Source: Limnephilus marmoratus
Lineage: Eukaryota; Arthropoda; Insecta; Trichoptera; Limnephilidae
DNA: 64,000 nt
Reading direction: 5' to 3'
Assembly (NCBI GenBank): GCA_917880885.1
Contig: OU862907.1
Location: forward strand, 71,047,072 to 71,111,071
Both the position numbers and the translations under genes were made by a program. Below the pieces are notes generated by a model. That model did no database searches. It worked only from the letters and a program-made list of their open reading frames with translations, and was not told the origin of the DNA. Shown piece by piece: positions 20,936-32,191 of this stretch. Position 1 is the stretch's first letter. Each line of letters opens with the position of its first letter.

Positions 20936-23783
20936 AAGGTTTTGATCCACTGTGACTGAACATATGACCTTTTAATTGATCCTTTCGAGAACATGAATAG
21001 TTGCAGTCGGAACATGAAAAAGGTTTCGTTCCACTGTGAGTGAACATATGACTTTTTAATTGACCCTTTCGAGAACATGAATAGTTGCAGTCGGGACAAG
21101 AAAAGGGTTTATTTCCACTGTGAGTGAACATATGACTGTTTATATCAACCTTTCGAAAACATGAATAGTTGCAGTCAGGACATGAAAAAGGTTTTGTTTC
21201 TCTGTGAATGAACATATGATTTTTTAAATTACTCTTTTGAGAACATGAATAGTTGCAATTTGCACAAGAGAAAGGTTTTGTTCCACTGTGACTGAACATA
21301 TGACTTTTTAATTGATCCTTTCGAGAACATGAATAGTTGCAGTCGGGACAAGAAAAAGGTTTTGTTCCACTGTGAGTGAACATATGACTTTTTAATTGAT
21401 CCTTTCGAGAACATGAATAGTTGCAGTCGGGACATGAAAAAGATTTTGTTCCACTGTGACTGAACATATGAGTTATTAAATCACCCTTCCGAGAACATGA
21501 ATAGTTGCAAAAACATTTTTCTCCATTGTGGGCAATCATGTGCCTTTTTAGAGTTTCTATTTGATAACATGAAAAGTTACATATGGCACATGAAAAGAGG
21601 TTTTCTCCAGAATGTGTGCGCAAGTGCAGTTCAAACGTTGACTTACGAGAGCAAGAGTAGTTACAATGGGGACAAGAGTATCGCTTTCCCCCAAGATGCG
21701 TCTTAAGGTTTTTCAGTAATCCTGAAAAAGATTACAGACAAAGCTTAGTAAATATAAGAACAATAATTTAAAAATGCAAAAATTAGGAGCACGAAATTTT
21801 TTACCTTTATAACCTTTAACTATGGACGTGTGGTCTCACAGGCCGCTTGCAGTATATGAATCGCGTGCAACTTTCCTCCCGCGTACCCTACGCATCTGTC
21901 CGCCTCAGTGGCTTCGGTTTTAGTGGCAAAACGACTGTCAAGAGTGAAGGTTTCGTCACCGGCTGTATTTTGCGTGAGTAATTTCGCTTAATATTTTGAT
22001 AGCGGCCTGTGAGAGCACGCATCCACGTTTGTGACATAAAGTGAGCTGGTGGTGATTTTCATTAAAAAATTGTTTGTTTTATTTCAAGAAAACAATGATA
22101 TGTCTTTTTTAATATTTTTTATACTTTATATTTTATTTTAAAATTAGTGAAACTTACTGAAAAAGCAATTTTCCTTGTACAAAGTGAACTCGAGTAAAAA
22201 TGGCTGAAAAGCGCCTTTGTTTGTTAAATATTTAGATTTTAGTTTAAAATAAATATATTTTTATTTAAATGTCTTGTTTATTTACATTTAGTAAAAAGTC
22301 TTTAAAAAAATAAAACCAATTTTCTGTAAAATACTTATTTAACTAGATAGATTCCGTCATTTAAAGATGGCGGTCTGTGAGACTGCACTTCCATATTAGT
22401 GTAACAAAAATATAACTTCCATAGTTAAAGGTTAACAAACTTAAAATCAGTTTTACCTTTTGTCTGGGTCAATCCTTCAGAGCGCTCTAAGCATTCCTTT
22501 TTAACATCCGGGAGTTCTATGTCAATTTCCGTATAAGGAATTCCCCCTTTAACTTCTTCTCGGGATCCTGGTTCTAACTTGACAGTAACAAGCTCGACAT
22601 CAATGCTACCTAGAGAAACAAAACACAATACGCACTTAGAACAGCATATTAAAAATTATAGAAATAGTACCATAAGAAAAAATATAGTTTTTTTTTTAAA
22701 AAACAGAATAAAGATACTATTGAAATACATTGTAGAGACAAAAAAAATATTGACAATACACAGAAAACGCTTTGGTAAAGTTATCACAAAAAAAATGTAG
22801 ATTCTCTTTGAAGAGATAGGTATGTAAGGACTTCGCACTACTGAACATACTGCAATTGAACATCAAAATAACATATTTAAAATTGCAGGATTGAGAAATA
22901 AGAAGGAAACTAGATGTCCGTTTCAGGGAACGTAGACTAAATAAATACAAAGTAAGGAACGTACACCATAAAAAATACAAAAGGGAGACTTGTATGTGGT
23001 AGCTGAGGACAGCTTGTCTGACGAACTAACTATGCGAAACTAAACGCAGTATATCTCAATTATGTCCAACCGCTCTAGTTCGGTGCAAATATGCGCGTTA
23101 TCTTAAGCCTTAAATACATTAAGCGAGTTTACAAGCTACTAGCCGCCGTAATCACTATCTGCTTATGAATTCGCTCAGTGTATTACTATGTAACTAGCAG
23201 ATTTTACACTGCCGGCTATTAGCTTGTAAACTCGCTGAATGTAGGTAATCGAGGCTTTTTAGTAACCTATTTTCTCTTTTAATGTATCCATGGGAAAGAA
23301 ACACCATTTTACTTATGCGCACTTTCACAACAAAGTTGGGTTGTAATTGTCAAAAGAAAATTGTTATTTTGCATCAATTTTATAAATATTTATAAAACCA
23401 ATAATACATGAAACTTACATCATTTCTCACAATTGAGATATTTACTCTAGAAATTGGAAATTTTTTGTGAACAATATAAGTTTAAGCGATTTCTCGGCAG
23501 TTTATTGTAAAGATATAGGTATAGTAAATATCGAAATAAATATCTGTCTGAACAATATTCTAAATCGGACAGGACTTCCGAAAATCTGAAACAACACTTA
23601 ACGTGTTCTTCATTTACAACGCAACTTACTGGCTGTTGAAGTACTTGCAGCATACTGCAAACATTCCTTCTTCACATCCGGGAGGTAGATATCAATATCC
23701 GTATAGGGCATTTCACCTGCGCGGGCTTCCTGGGACCCTGGTTCCACTTTGATGGAAACACTCTCTGGGTTGGGAAGATCCAT
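20877..23783 (-). CDS. Gene B: three-exon C2H2 zinc-finger protein, truncated array
   Basis: Exons on the minus strand: 23,783-23,630 (154 nt), 22,609-22,457 (153 nt), 21,721-20,877 (845 nt). All junctions are phase 1 with GTAAGT and GTAAAA donors and CTCTAG and TTTCAG acceptors, and the total is divisible by three (383 aa). Residues 1-51 and 52-102 are the duplicated module with IKVEPG, VKLEPG and two DVKKEC motifs. Fingers start at C119. Finger 3 has lost residues around its first cysteine pair (EKCFCNYSC); eight of nine look complete. After the last full finger the frame leaves the array at SCPRAKPSKLS and ends in antisense LINE sequence, so the C-terminus is chimeric. Early fingers (CPHC, CAIC) differ from the homogenised CPDCNYSC type. 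Expression is unknown. Confidence 0.7.
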
Positions 23784-24611
23784 GGCCTTCTTTGATAGCG
23801 TTCTAGTTCATTAATGATGTTTATTGGTCCAAGCTAGAAAATTGAAACTGCAATTAAAAATTAATTACGAATTTTCGAGTTGTTATAAAGGAGTTTTTAG
23901 AAATCATATTCTCTTAAAAGAAAATATGCATAGTCTTGGAGGTGATCTGGACTATCCTACAATCAATTCAAAATCATTAAAGCTTATTTGACCTTATATA
24001 TCAAATATCAAAGTAGAGAGCAGATACCAAACAGTTTTATTAGTTAAACGAGTAAGTTATAAATATATCGCATTAATACAAAAAGAATTCTGGAAGGGAA
24101 TAATCTTTGTAAAACAATCCGTTCCCGTATCCCGTTCAGAGGAGCTCTTCTGTATCTTTTGTAGGTTTTCAAACGGAATTTGCTGAAAAATATGTAATTA
24201 CGTGCACAAAATAGTTTCTTTGGTTCGGTAAACTAAGTGATTAATGCGTAATGCATTTAGATTGAAACAAAACATAACAAATGTCAAATCCACGGTATAA
24301 AACTTAAAACATGCATTAAATTAATAAAAAATCATGTATACATACAGTAATTCGTATTTTTAACATTCAACACTAAAATATGCAACCGCTGACATCTTAC
24401 ATCAACCAACGTCACCATAGATAAAGCAATTGAAAGCCGTAGAAAATCACACAAATTTGACCGATTCTGCAAAGAACCTTTTCCATATCCAGAAAATATA
24501 TTAAATCGCTCCTCAGAGCTTGTTTATTGCGCTTAGGGGGCAATTTACCAATACCAATTAAGAGATTTAGGTCTTACTTAGTCAAAATAACTTAAAACAT
24601 TTACGTCCAAG

Positions 24612-25016
24612 GTGAAGCGCGGCGGTCAATACCAATGTGTTGAAGAAACGTCACAAGGAAAGTGCAATAATTTGTATAACTTCGCATTAATAATGCAATG
24701 GTCACTGAAGATAAATAAAACTGTAAAATTGGAAAGCAAGTATTGTGCACTTAATACAATATTACTTTTGAAAAGTTGGATGTTGATGAGCAAGGACGGA
24801 AGACGCTGTAGGAACGTTACGAGATACAATGACGTTTCCATAGACAACGAACTATCGAAGAAAATAATCGTAAAAGTAGGAACTATCTTAATAGTTCCTA
24901 CTTTTGATAATTATAATCATATTATCTGTACATATTGTGTTGTTGACATAACTTCAAACTTATTAATTTTTTTCACCGCACAAGAGTCCCAACTGTTCCT
25001 AGCACTTTGCCAGTGA
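24612..25016 (+). CDS. Hypothetical 134-aa frame divergent from gene B
   Basis: An ATG-started frame of 134 codons, oriented away from gene B. The inverted copy at 57,603-57,301 keeps the first 74 codons nearly identical (CVEETSQGKCNNLYNFALIM) and then loses the shared frame. No family resemblance, signal peptide or domain was recognised. The last third runs through a 15-bp hairpin and a SINE-like tail, which argues that it is a chance frame in duplicated non-coding DNA. Confidence 0.2.
   Translation: MKRGGQYQCVEETSQGKCNNLYNFALIMQWSLKINKTVKLESKYCALNTILLLKSWMLMSKDGRRCRNVTRYNDVSIDNELSKKIIVKVGTILIVPTFDNYNHIICTYCVVDITSNLLIFFTAQESQLFLALCQ
24872..24905. other. Perfect 15-bp hairpin with 4-base loop
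   Basis: AAAAGTAGGAACTAT, loop CTTA, then its exact reverse complement. The counterpart at 57,303-57,336 has the same arms. A single arm-like word (CTTCCTACTTTTGATA) occurs at 46,205-46,230. Function is unknown; it may be an element terminus. Confidence 0.7.
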
Positions 25017-25261
25017 CTAAGAGTTTCCCCAAGTTGGAATCCTCAGTTTCACAAGTAACGTGTCCAGAGTATCTAAAGTAAGGCGAGGTTATCTGGTGAT
25101 ACAGGTAATGTGGTGATATAGTAGTATTTTGTAATAATTATTAAATTTACCTTGCAGTACAAAGATTTGAAATTAGAATCGTAGATGGAAAATAGACCTG
25201 TGAACCATAATAAATCATATAATAATAATATGTGCAATAAGAAAATAAAATAATGTTGGTA

Positions 25262-25505
25262 GTTCTTAGTGTATGTGGTGAATTAAAGCTACACTCAGAA
25301 CATGAAAATGGTTTTTCTTTAATTCTGCGGGCAATTACATTGTGAACATAAAACTGGTTTAAATTAAATCTGTACGCGGTGAATTAAAACTACACTCAAA
25401 ATATGAAAAGGGTTTTTCTTTGATTCTGCTGGCATTTACATTCTGAATACAAAACTGGTTTTAATTAAATCTGTTTGTGGTGAATTAAACCTACACTCAG
25501 AACAT
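25262..25505 (-). pseudogene. Degenerate finger-like tandem repeats
   Basis: Minus-strand translation repeatedly gives (R/E)xKEKPFSCSECSFNSP: a typical inter-finger linker and Cys pair, but without the H-x3-H half. Units are about 100-120 bp. The same repeats occur at 29,640-30,090, 30,490-30,700, 35,580-36,260 and 36,530-36,740, always inside or next to the G-rich hAT-related element. Confidence 0.55.
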
Positions 25506-25777
25506 CGGGGTGGAGGAAAATTTCGCCGCCCCTTATTTGGGTACTTTAAGCGGTGGGGGGGGGGGGGGGTTGTATATGGAAATCCTATTTTTTTATTACG
25601 ATCTATTTATACACAAGCCGGATTTTACATTTGACGAGGATTCTTTCAATGAAAATCATGTATTTAAATTCTACTCCAAAGTTGATTGATTGATACTGCC
25701 TTAGAGTCTCCAAACAATAGTTACACACGCAACAATCATTTTTTCAGAATTTTACAGCATTATGTAATTCAAATGAC

Positions 25778-26131
25778 TTGATTGGGTTAACAAAGACCTA
25801 CTGTACTGGCGAAACTAATTACTCCATTCCAGGGTACCATGTAACAATAATAAGAATAAACAAAAACTCTGATATTGGAATACCTATTTCCAACCAGTAT
25901 AATGTTCCCAATATTAATGATTATGATGTTTATATTTTAATGTTTATAGTTTGTATTTTAAATATAAAACTTAAAGACGTAACTAAATCATATATTTATA
26001 TGTTGATATTTCAGCCATCATATCTGTGTATACATAGTGTATACTTAAAATTCTTTGCCTCTACCATTTGTCATTACAAATTACATAAATGTATCCATAG
26101 AATAACTAACCTAAAATTGCAAAATGAATGA
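25778..26131 (+). pseudogene. Partial duplicate of LINE endonuclease domain
   Basis: Residues LTKTYCTGETNYSIPGY, NKNSDIGIPISNQYNVPNIN and LNIKLKDVTKSY align with LTETHSAGELNFTIPGY, NKNSGIGIFVSNQYNVLNIK and LNIEFKDINKHY of the LINE immediately downstream. The fragment is diverged and leads directly into that LINE, so two elements lie in tandem or one carries a duplicated segment. Confidence 0.7.
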
Positions 26132-28709
26132 TTTTTTATGTAATGCTTTGGATAAAAAAATTTGTATAGAAGAAAATTTGTGTCACTCCATAAAAGATTT
26201 CAATTTAATTTGTCCTGATAAAGGATTTAGCTTATTTCATGTGAATATTAGAAGCATAGAAAGGAACATGGATGAATTAATAATATCCTTAAAAGAATTA
26301 AATTATTTCCCGGGCTGCATAGTTTTAACAGAAACGCACTCAGCCGGTGAATTGAATTTCACTATCCCGGGGTACTCATACTATACAACAACAACAAAGT
26401 TAAACAAAAACTCTGGTATTGGAATATTTGTATCTAACCAATACAATGTACTTAATATTAAAGAGATTCACAGTATTAGTAATGTTAACATATTAAATAT
26501 TGAATTTAAAGACATAAATAAACATTATAACATTATTGCTATTTATCGAACGCACAGGTCAATAGTGTCACACTTTATTGATGAATTAAAAAATATTTTA
26601 TTAAATTTTAGAAATAAAAATAATATTTTGGTTGGAGATATGAATTTAAATATAGCAAGCGACTATTCTAGTAAGGATAAAGATAGCTATCTCAACATGT
26701 TAGCAGAACTCAATTATTTATCGTGCATAAATTCATACACTAGAGACGTTCGAGGTCAACGCCCTTCATGCTTAGATCATATTTTTACAAATATACTGGA
26801 TATCCAAAATATAACAGCAGCTGTCATTCACACAACTATCACTGATCATTATTCTTGTATTTTTAACCACAAAACCAGCAATCCAATATTGCCATCATTT
26901 AAACAAACAAAATCTTCCAAAAAAGTACTTAATATGGATACATTAAAAAACAAATTTCAATCAGAAAATTGGATCGAATTATTACAATGTAATGATGTCA
27001 ATATCTGCTGTAAAATATTTGAAGAAAAAATATCTAAATACATAAATGACTCGTCAAAAAATATAATGCCCAAACACAAACTGTCTAACTTCAAACCTAT
27101 AAAACCATGGATTACTCATGGATTAATAGTATCTGTACGACGTAAGCAAGCTCTTTATAAATTAACAACTCAACAACCTAATAATAAAAACTTACTTAAT
27201 CACTTTAAAGCACATAAAAATAAACTTTCATATATTATAAAACATACTAAAGAAAGTTACTATAAACGGAAGTTGGATCTAGCTGAAAATGATAGTAAAA
27301 GAGTATGGACGGTTGTAAATGAAATAATTGACAAGAAAAAAAACAATAATAACGAAATCAATGCTATTAATCATGATAACTCAAAAACATGCTGTAAAGA
27401 AAACCCCTCAAAAGCTGCAAATATATTTAACACTTTCTTTGCAAATGTTGGGAAAAATCTCGCCAATCTCATTCACATTGATCCAAATATTATAACATCT
27501 CCAGAATGTAATATAAATGCTAAAAATAAAATGACAACATTTGAAGTCACCACAGAGGACGAAATAGTTTCTATCATAACCGATATGAAAGGAGGATCTG
27601 CTCCGGGCTTTGATGCAGTCACGGTTGATATTTTAAAAAACATAAAAAATCAAATTTCTAAGCCATTAATGCATATAATAAATACAAGTTTCCAAAGCGG
27701 AGTATTTCCATCAATTTACAAACAAACTACTATTACCCCAATATTTAAGTCAGGTAATCCAGAAGAAGTAAACAATTACCGTCCCATATCAGTAATCTCA
27801 AATATAGCAAAAATTTTTGAAAAACTAGTTAAAAAAAGAATGAGCCAATTTATAAAATGCAATGATATAATTAATGAAAACCAGTTTGGTTTTATGGAAG
27901 GTAGAAGCACACAAGATGCAATTGCAAAATTAAGTAGCCTTGTACATAGTTCATTAGATAAATCATTTAAATGCCTGGGAATTTTTATAGATCTCAAAAA
28001 AGCATTTGACAGTATATCACATGACAAACTTATAAGTAAATTAAGAAACATTGGATTAAATGGTTCAGCTCTAGAATGGATAAAAAGCTACCTTTCCAAA
28101 CGTCCCCAAGTTGTAAAAATTAATGGTGTGCTTAGTTCACCAAAAATGAGTCATTTCGGCATACCTCAAGGTACAGTCCTGGGACCGTTACTGTTTATTA
28201 TCTATGTTAATGACATATTCATACAAAAACTAAACGGAAAAATAATATCTTATGCTGACGATACTGTCATAATAATTGAAGGTACGGATTGGAATACTGT
28301 TAATAACCTAGCTAACATTGATATTAACATATTGAAAAATTGGTTCGATAAAAATCTCCTCTCTCTAAACACTGAAAAAACAAAATTTATCCCATTCTCT
28401 ATCAATAAATTCAAATTAGAACCAAATTTAAACATCATAATACACCAAAGTAAATGTAATAAAACAAACTGCAATCAAGATTGTGCTATACTTAGTCCAA
28501 CTCCCAAAATCAAATATCTTGGTGTATATATAGATCAACATTTTAAATGGAAAACACATATCTGTGAACTCGTCAAAAGGATTAGGAAATGTATTTATAT
28601 ATTTATTAGACTTAGAAATATTCTTAGCTTAGAAAACCTAAAAAGAGTGTACTATGCAACTGTTCAATGTATTGCAATATGGTATTATTGGCTGGGGAGG
28701 AACATATGA
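26124..28709 (+). CDS. LINE ORF2: AP endonuclease plus reverse transcriptase
   Basis: The 861-residue open frame encodes the retrotransposition enzyme of a jockey/CR1-superfamily-like LINE, which nicks target DNA and copies its RNA there. Endonuclease, about residues 25-245: LFHVNIRSI, VLTETH (about 68), VGDMNLN (about 170), SCLDHIFTN (about 215), TDHYS (about 239). RT, about 480-800: GSAPGFDAVT, NYRPISVIS, NENQFGFMEGRSTQDAI, FIDLKKAFD (about 622), GIPQGTVLGP (about 678), SYADDT (about 710), KYLGVYID. Catalytic aspartates are intact. Near 28,665 a small indel shifts the frame; the rest continues at 28,654-29,079. No ORF1 is seen upstream, so the copy is probably 5' truncated. It is the youngest-looking LINE in the window. 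Confidence 0.9.
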   Translation: MNDFLCNALDKKICIEENLCHSIKDFNLICPDKGFSLFHVNIRSIERNMDELIISLKELNYFPGCIVLTETHSAGELNFTIPGYSYYTTTTKLNKNSGIGIFVSNQYNVLNIKEIHSISNVNILNIEFKDINKHYNIIAIYRTHRSIVSHFIDELKNILLNFRNKNNILVGDMNLNIASDYSSKDKDSYLNMLAELNYLSCINSYTRDVRGQRPSCLDHIFTNILDIQNITAAVIHTTITDHYSCIFNHKTSNPILPSFKQTKSSKKVLNMDTLKNKFQSENWIELLQCNDVNICCKIFEEKISKYINDSSKNIMPKHKLSNFKPIKPWITHGLIVSVRRKQALYKLTTQQPNNKNLLNHFKAHKNKLSYIIKHTKESYYKRKLDLAENDSKRVWTVVNEIIDKKKNNNNEINAINHDNSKTCCKENPSKAANIFNTFFANVGKNLANLIHIDPNIITSPECNINAKNKMTTFEVTTEDEIVSIITDMKGGSAPGFDAVTVDILKNIKNQISKPLMHIINTSFQSGVFPSIYKQTTITPIFKSGNPEEVNNYRPISVISNIAKIFEKLVKKRMSQFIKCNDIINENQFGFMEGRSTQDAIAKLSSLVHSSLDKSFKCLGIFIDLKKAFDSISHDKLISKLRNIGLNGSALEWIKSYLSKRPQVVKINGVLSSPKMSHFGIPQGTVLGPLLFIIYVNDIFIQKLNGKIISYADDTVIIIEGTDWNTVNNLANIDINILKNWFDKNLLSLNTEKTKFIPFSINKFKLEPNLNIIIHQSKCNKTNCNQDCAILSPTPKIKYLGVYIDQHFKWKTHICELVKRIRKCIYIFIRLRNILSLENLKRVYYATVQCIAIWYYWLGRNI

Positions 28710-29079
28710 CAATATTTTAAATCCCCTCAAAATTGTTCAAAGGTTGATAATTAAGGTAATCTTGAAAAAACCGTCTAAATTTCCTACTGAAATTCTTTTT
28801 TCAATATTCAATGTGCCTACAATAGACAAAATCTATAAAAAATATTCAATACTACAAATTTACAAAGAAATACAGTTAAATACTCGTAACTTCCAATTCA
28901 ATACATCAGCAAGATACCAGAAAACTATTAAAATCCCTAAATTTAATACTAAGCACATTCAAAATTCCTATCTTTATCTGGGCATAATCTATTATAACAA
29001 CCTCCCATTAAAATTAAAAACCATCGAAAATATGCAGGAATTTAAGCACAAATTAAAAAATTACCTTAAACTGCTATAA
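28654..29079 (+). pseudogene. LINE ORF2 C-terminal continuation after frameshift
   Basis: LQYGIIGWGGTYDNILNPLK and KVQR-like residues continue the RT thumb and C-terminal region in another frame, ending LPLKLKTIENMQEFKHKLKN and a stop. This matches the usual C-terminus of jockey/CR1-like ORF2 proteins. One small indel separates it from the 861-residue frame. Confidence 0.85.
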
Positions 29080-29617
29080 AAGTCCCAAATATGTTTACTT
29101 TGTATCCGAGATGATGTATGAATGTAATTGTTGCAATCAATCTATCGAACGGCCTTATGGCTTCAAACCGTCTGAAATTTTAGTCTGCTATTTTATAAAT
29201 CATTTATTCCTTCTTTTTCTTTCATTTCTTTTTCTATATCTCTGAGTCAACTATTGTATAAATCTTGTGTTATTTCTTACATATCCTTTACTTACTTATT
29301 ACAATAATTTTTATTACTAAATTACATGATTCTTTCATATATAATGATTTTTTTAATTTAATTATGATTTTTTCAAACTCTTCAGGATTTTTATTTTTAA
29401 ATTTATACAAGATTTTTTAACCTACTTATTATTTGCAATAGCTGTTATTACTAACTTACACGATCATTAATTTACTAATTGAGCTAGAACTCCTTCACCA
29501 AACACAAGAGCATTGTCTCTTTATGGTGAGGAAAGGCAATTTTTTAAAAAAAAATTGTTAACCTTATGTAACTATGTAACTGATGTAACATGTAAAAAAA
29601 AAAAAAAAAAAAAAAAG
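29080..29617 (+). mobile_element. LINE 3' untranslated region and poly(A) tail
   Basis: About 510 bp of AT-rich 3'UTR end in an uninterrupted A run at 29,594-29,617, the expected LINE insertion tail. After the A run the host repeat resumes with AAGCTTCACTCGATGCAGGA, equivalent to 35,572 in the uninterrupted relative. Confidence 0.8.
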
Positions 29618-29639
29618 TAAAGCTTCACTCGATGCAGGA

Positions 29640-30700
29640 TGAATCTGCAACTCGTTATTTAATTTATCGTTGCATTCTGAACACAAAACCAGTTTGAATG
29701 CGGTGAATTAAAACAACACTCAGAACATGAAAATGGTTTTTCTTTGATTCTGGCAGCACATACATAGTCTGCAAATAGAATATTATAACTGAACTTCGAA
29801 AAAGAGGATGTTTTCCTTCGAAATGTGTCAACACATGAATCCACAACTGGAAATTTACATTCTCAATACAAAGTTGGTTTGAATTAAGTCTATATGCGGT
29901 GAATTAAAAGTATACTCAGAACACGAATATGGTTTTTCTTTGATTCTGGCAGCACATACAGAGTCTTCAACTAGAATTTAAAAACTGAACTTTGAATAAG
30001 ATAATGTTTTCCTTTGAATTGTGTCTGCAGATGAATTCTCAAATGGAAGTTTATATCATGAAAACTGGTTTAACCCTTCGAATAATAAGAAAAAAATATC
30101 TATAAACTTTTGCCTGTCAATGTTTCCGCACAAAATTTCCGGTTCTTCCCATGCAATGTTCCTTTTTATTAAAACAAAACTGTTCTAAAATCTAAATAAA
30201 GTAATTTTTTCGACGTGCTTATTAGAACATTATTATTTCTAAACATTAAAATTTTCATATTGAAAATGTGAATTGGCTCAAAAATACACGCCAGCGAATA
30301 TCCGAATTAAAGTACCTAAAATAGAATAAACTTAAAATTTTAAATACAGATTCCTTTTCTTAAAAAAAATATTATAAAACTCTATCTTAACTTTTTATCG
30401 CAATAACAAGTTTATTTAAAATTAAATGTGTGGGACATAATTTCACAATTTTATTTTCAAATTAATTACTTTATTTATTATTGATTAGACGGGTCAAATT
30501 AAATTTGTATTTGCCGAATTAAAACTACACTCAGAAAATGAATATGGTTTCTCTTTGATTCTGGCAGCACATACATAATCCACAACTAGAATTTTATAAC
30601 TGCACTTCGAATAAAATAATGGTCTCTTTCGAAATGTATCAGCAGACATTCTCAACACAATTCTGATTTTAATTGAGAGTGAATCTGTTTGCGAGTCTGT
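29640..30700 (-). pseudogene. Degenerate finger-like repeats right of the LINE
   Basis: Blocks at 29,640-30,090 and 30,490-30,700 give KEKPFSCSECCFNSPHSN and related minus-strand peptides. 30,091-30,480 is AT-rich and otherwise empty. They belong to the same series as 25,262-25,505, which the LINE split apart. Confidence 0.5.
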
Positions 30701-30999
30701 CAGCTTTAATAAGTATTACTCTCATAATACTATGCGTACGTTTTTCCTACTAATTGCGAAATTTGCAGCGTAAAAAAATATAGTTATTGATATTTTTAAT
30801 GAATTAAAAAAAAGAGTTGGATTCGTAAACGAAAGGATCGTAGAACATGTTCAAATAATGATTTGAAATGGTTAAAATTTTTCTTATTTTTTTAAATAAT
30901 GTTATTATTTATTGTGAAAATTTGCCGCCCCCTTTAAAAGTGCCGCCCGGGGCGGGCCGCCCCCCCCGCCCCCCCCCCCCCCCCCCCCCACGCTACGCC

Positions 31000-31261
31000 A
31001 CTGGTCGAAAGTCTCCAGTCTCGTCTCAACCGCCTCCACCCTCTTTTCCGTATCGGACATGGCTGCTAGTGCGAACTCGAGGCTCTCCTTTATGTCTAAT
31101 ATCTCACCCCACATTGGCTTAATGCGAGCGAGCTCGACATCGATTTTATTCAGCTTCTCCATAATCTCGGCCAGAGAACCAGCTGATACCATCTGCGACG
31201 ACGTCGCAGGAGTTGCAGCTGGAGATCCACTGCGGGCTGCATTTCGCGTGCACGGCTTCAT
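31000..31261 (-). mobile_element. LINE ORF1 N-terminal fragment (coiled coil)
   Basis: The minus-strand frame from ATG 31,261 reads MKPCTRNAARSGSPAATPAT, then MVSAGSLAEIMEKLNKIDVE and heptad-rich MSDTEKRVEAVETRLETFDQ, and is cut at the hAT-related terminus at 30,995. A basic, Ser/Pro-rich start followed by a coiled coil is typical of LINE ORF1 or gag-like proteins. GC content is higher than in the neighbours, suggesting a more recent arrival. The rest of the protein is not found nearby. 31,262-31,915 shows no feature. Confidence 0.5.
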
Positions 31262-31919
31262 ATTGTTGTTTATAATTTAATGTAGCTAGTATTTTTAATA
31301 TTCGTAGTTAATTTGGTTCACTTGTTTTAACCGGTTAGTCAAAATTGAGTTTATTTTATAAACAGATGTTAATTATAAAGATTGTTTATGAACTGTAGTG
31401 ACATCTGTTGACAAGTCTTAGTCTTATTTTGTGATAACAGTATGATAGGCAACTGTTAAAAGTTGACTATAAAAGTTGATGTTTATCGCTAGATGGGGTA
31501 TATAATTTGTCTGTAAATTATTTTATTTATATAATTTAATATACCTACTTTATTTTTAAATTATTAATCAGACAATCATAATATTTAAAGAAAAACACAA
31601 TGATTTGATCACTCAAATATTTTGAAAGTCGCTAGTTTTATCACTTGAAACTCAAGATAAGATTTGTACACTCTTGTAAACTTTGCAAACAGAACACTAA
31701 GAAAAACACTTTCACTCTGTTTTTTTCTCAAAGAAAAAATGGCAAAAGGTGTAGGATCTTTGTCCCTGTACAATAGTTACTAGTATAGAGAGGTAATAGT
31801 TTAAAAACTTTGTTTTTTTAATTAATTTTGCGGGAGCAAAACAAAAACAATCAGCTGTCACTTTGAAGTATTGTTGCGTTGTATAAATACATATTATAAA
31901 AATAAAAACATTATTGTTT

Positions 31920-32110
31920 TTCTCTAATATAAGTACGCATGCAACGTTTATTTTTTTCAAGCACGAATAGTTCAATTCGGAAAATAAATTAGGTTTTCTC
32001 CAGTATGGGAAAGCATCTGAGGTATGAAAGTTCAGTTTAAATTAAATGAATTACTAAAGTTGGAACACAAGTAAGGTTTTCTCCTATGTCGGTAAACAAG
32101 TGATGTTTTA
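31920..32110 (-). pseudogene. Zinc-finger remnant mirroring 15.62-15.83 kb
   Basis: The reverse complement matches 15,618-15,830 closely (ACATCACTTGTTTACC, GAGAAAACCTTA, CTTTCCCATACTGGAGAAAA). It marks the inner limit of the right palindrome arm. Left-arm sequence from about 15,040 to 15,615 is absent here and replaced by the hammerhead-bearing insertion. Confidence 0.7.
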
Positions 32111-32160
32111 GATTTTATTTATTAATTTGTTGTAGACCACTTTTATTTTATACACACTAT

Positions 32161-32191
32161 ACCGGTTTCGGAAGCACCCTTCCTTCGTCAG
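32161..32191 (-). ncRNA. Hammerhead-ribozyme-like core (family 1, left)
   Basis: Minus strand: CTGACGA, stem II GGAAG/CTTCC closed by GGTG, GAAA, then ACCGGT as a palindromic three-pair stem III and A at the predicted cleavage position. This satisfies the CUGANGA ... GAAA ... NUH pattern. Stem I is weak on the 3' side (TAGTG opposite TTCTC). Confidence 0.55.

Larger units (their letters stand above)
23790..25262. repeat. Gene B upstream region, inverted copy at 56.9-59.75 kb
   Basis: This stretch matches 56,935-59,750 in inverted orientation, apart from a 1.28-kb insertion in the latter. It holds the putative gene B 5' flank, an acceptor-like site before exon 1, and the empty site CAAATGTC (24,278-24,285). 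The end at 25,262 falls inside a tRNA-containing repeat (tail AACCATAATAAATCATATAA) that is complete only in the other copy. No TATA box is obvious. Confidence 0.7.
25262..30995. mobile_element. hAT-related G-rich element split by a LINE
   Basis: The right end CACGCTACGCCACTG at 30,981-30,995 and preceding GAAAATTTGCCGCCCCCTTT match the family represented by 35,278-37,052. The left part at 25,508-25,735 shows GGAGGAAAATTTCGCCGCCC and a G run. The extreme left terminus is lost or rearranged into finger-like repeats (25,262-25,505). A LINE occupies 25,736-29,617. TSDs could not be verified on the left. Confidence 0.5.

Noticed and set aside
27776..28474. Minus-strand frames inside the LINE
   Set aside because: Antisense shadows of an intact reverse-transcriptase frame.
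30868..31122. Proline- or glycine-rich frames around the C/G runs (also 50,140-50,490, 51,038-51,268)
   Set aside because: They arise from homopolymer C/G runs in hAT-related ends; length of such runs is also unreliable in assemblies.
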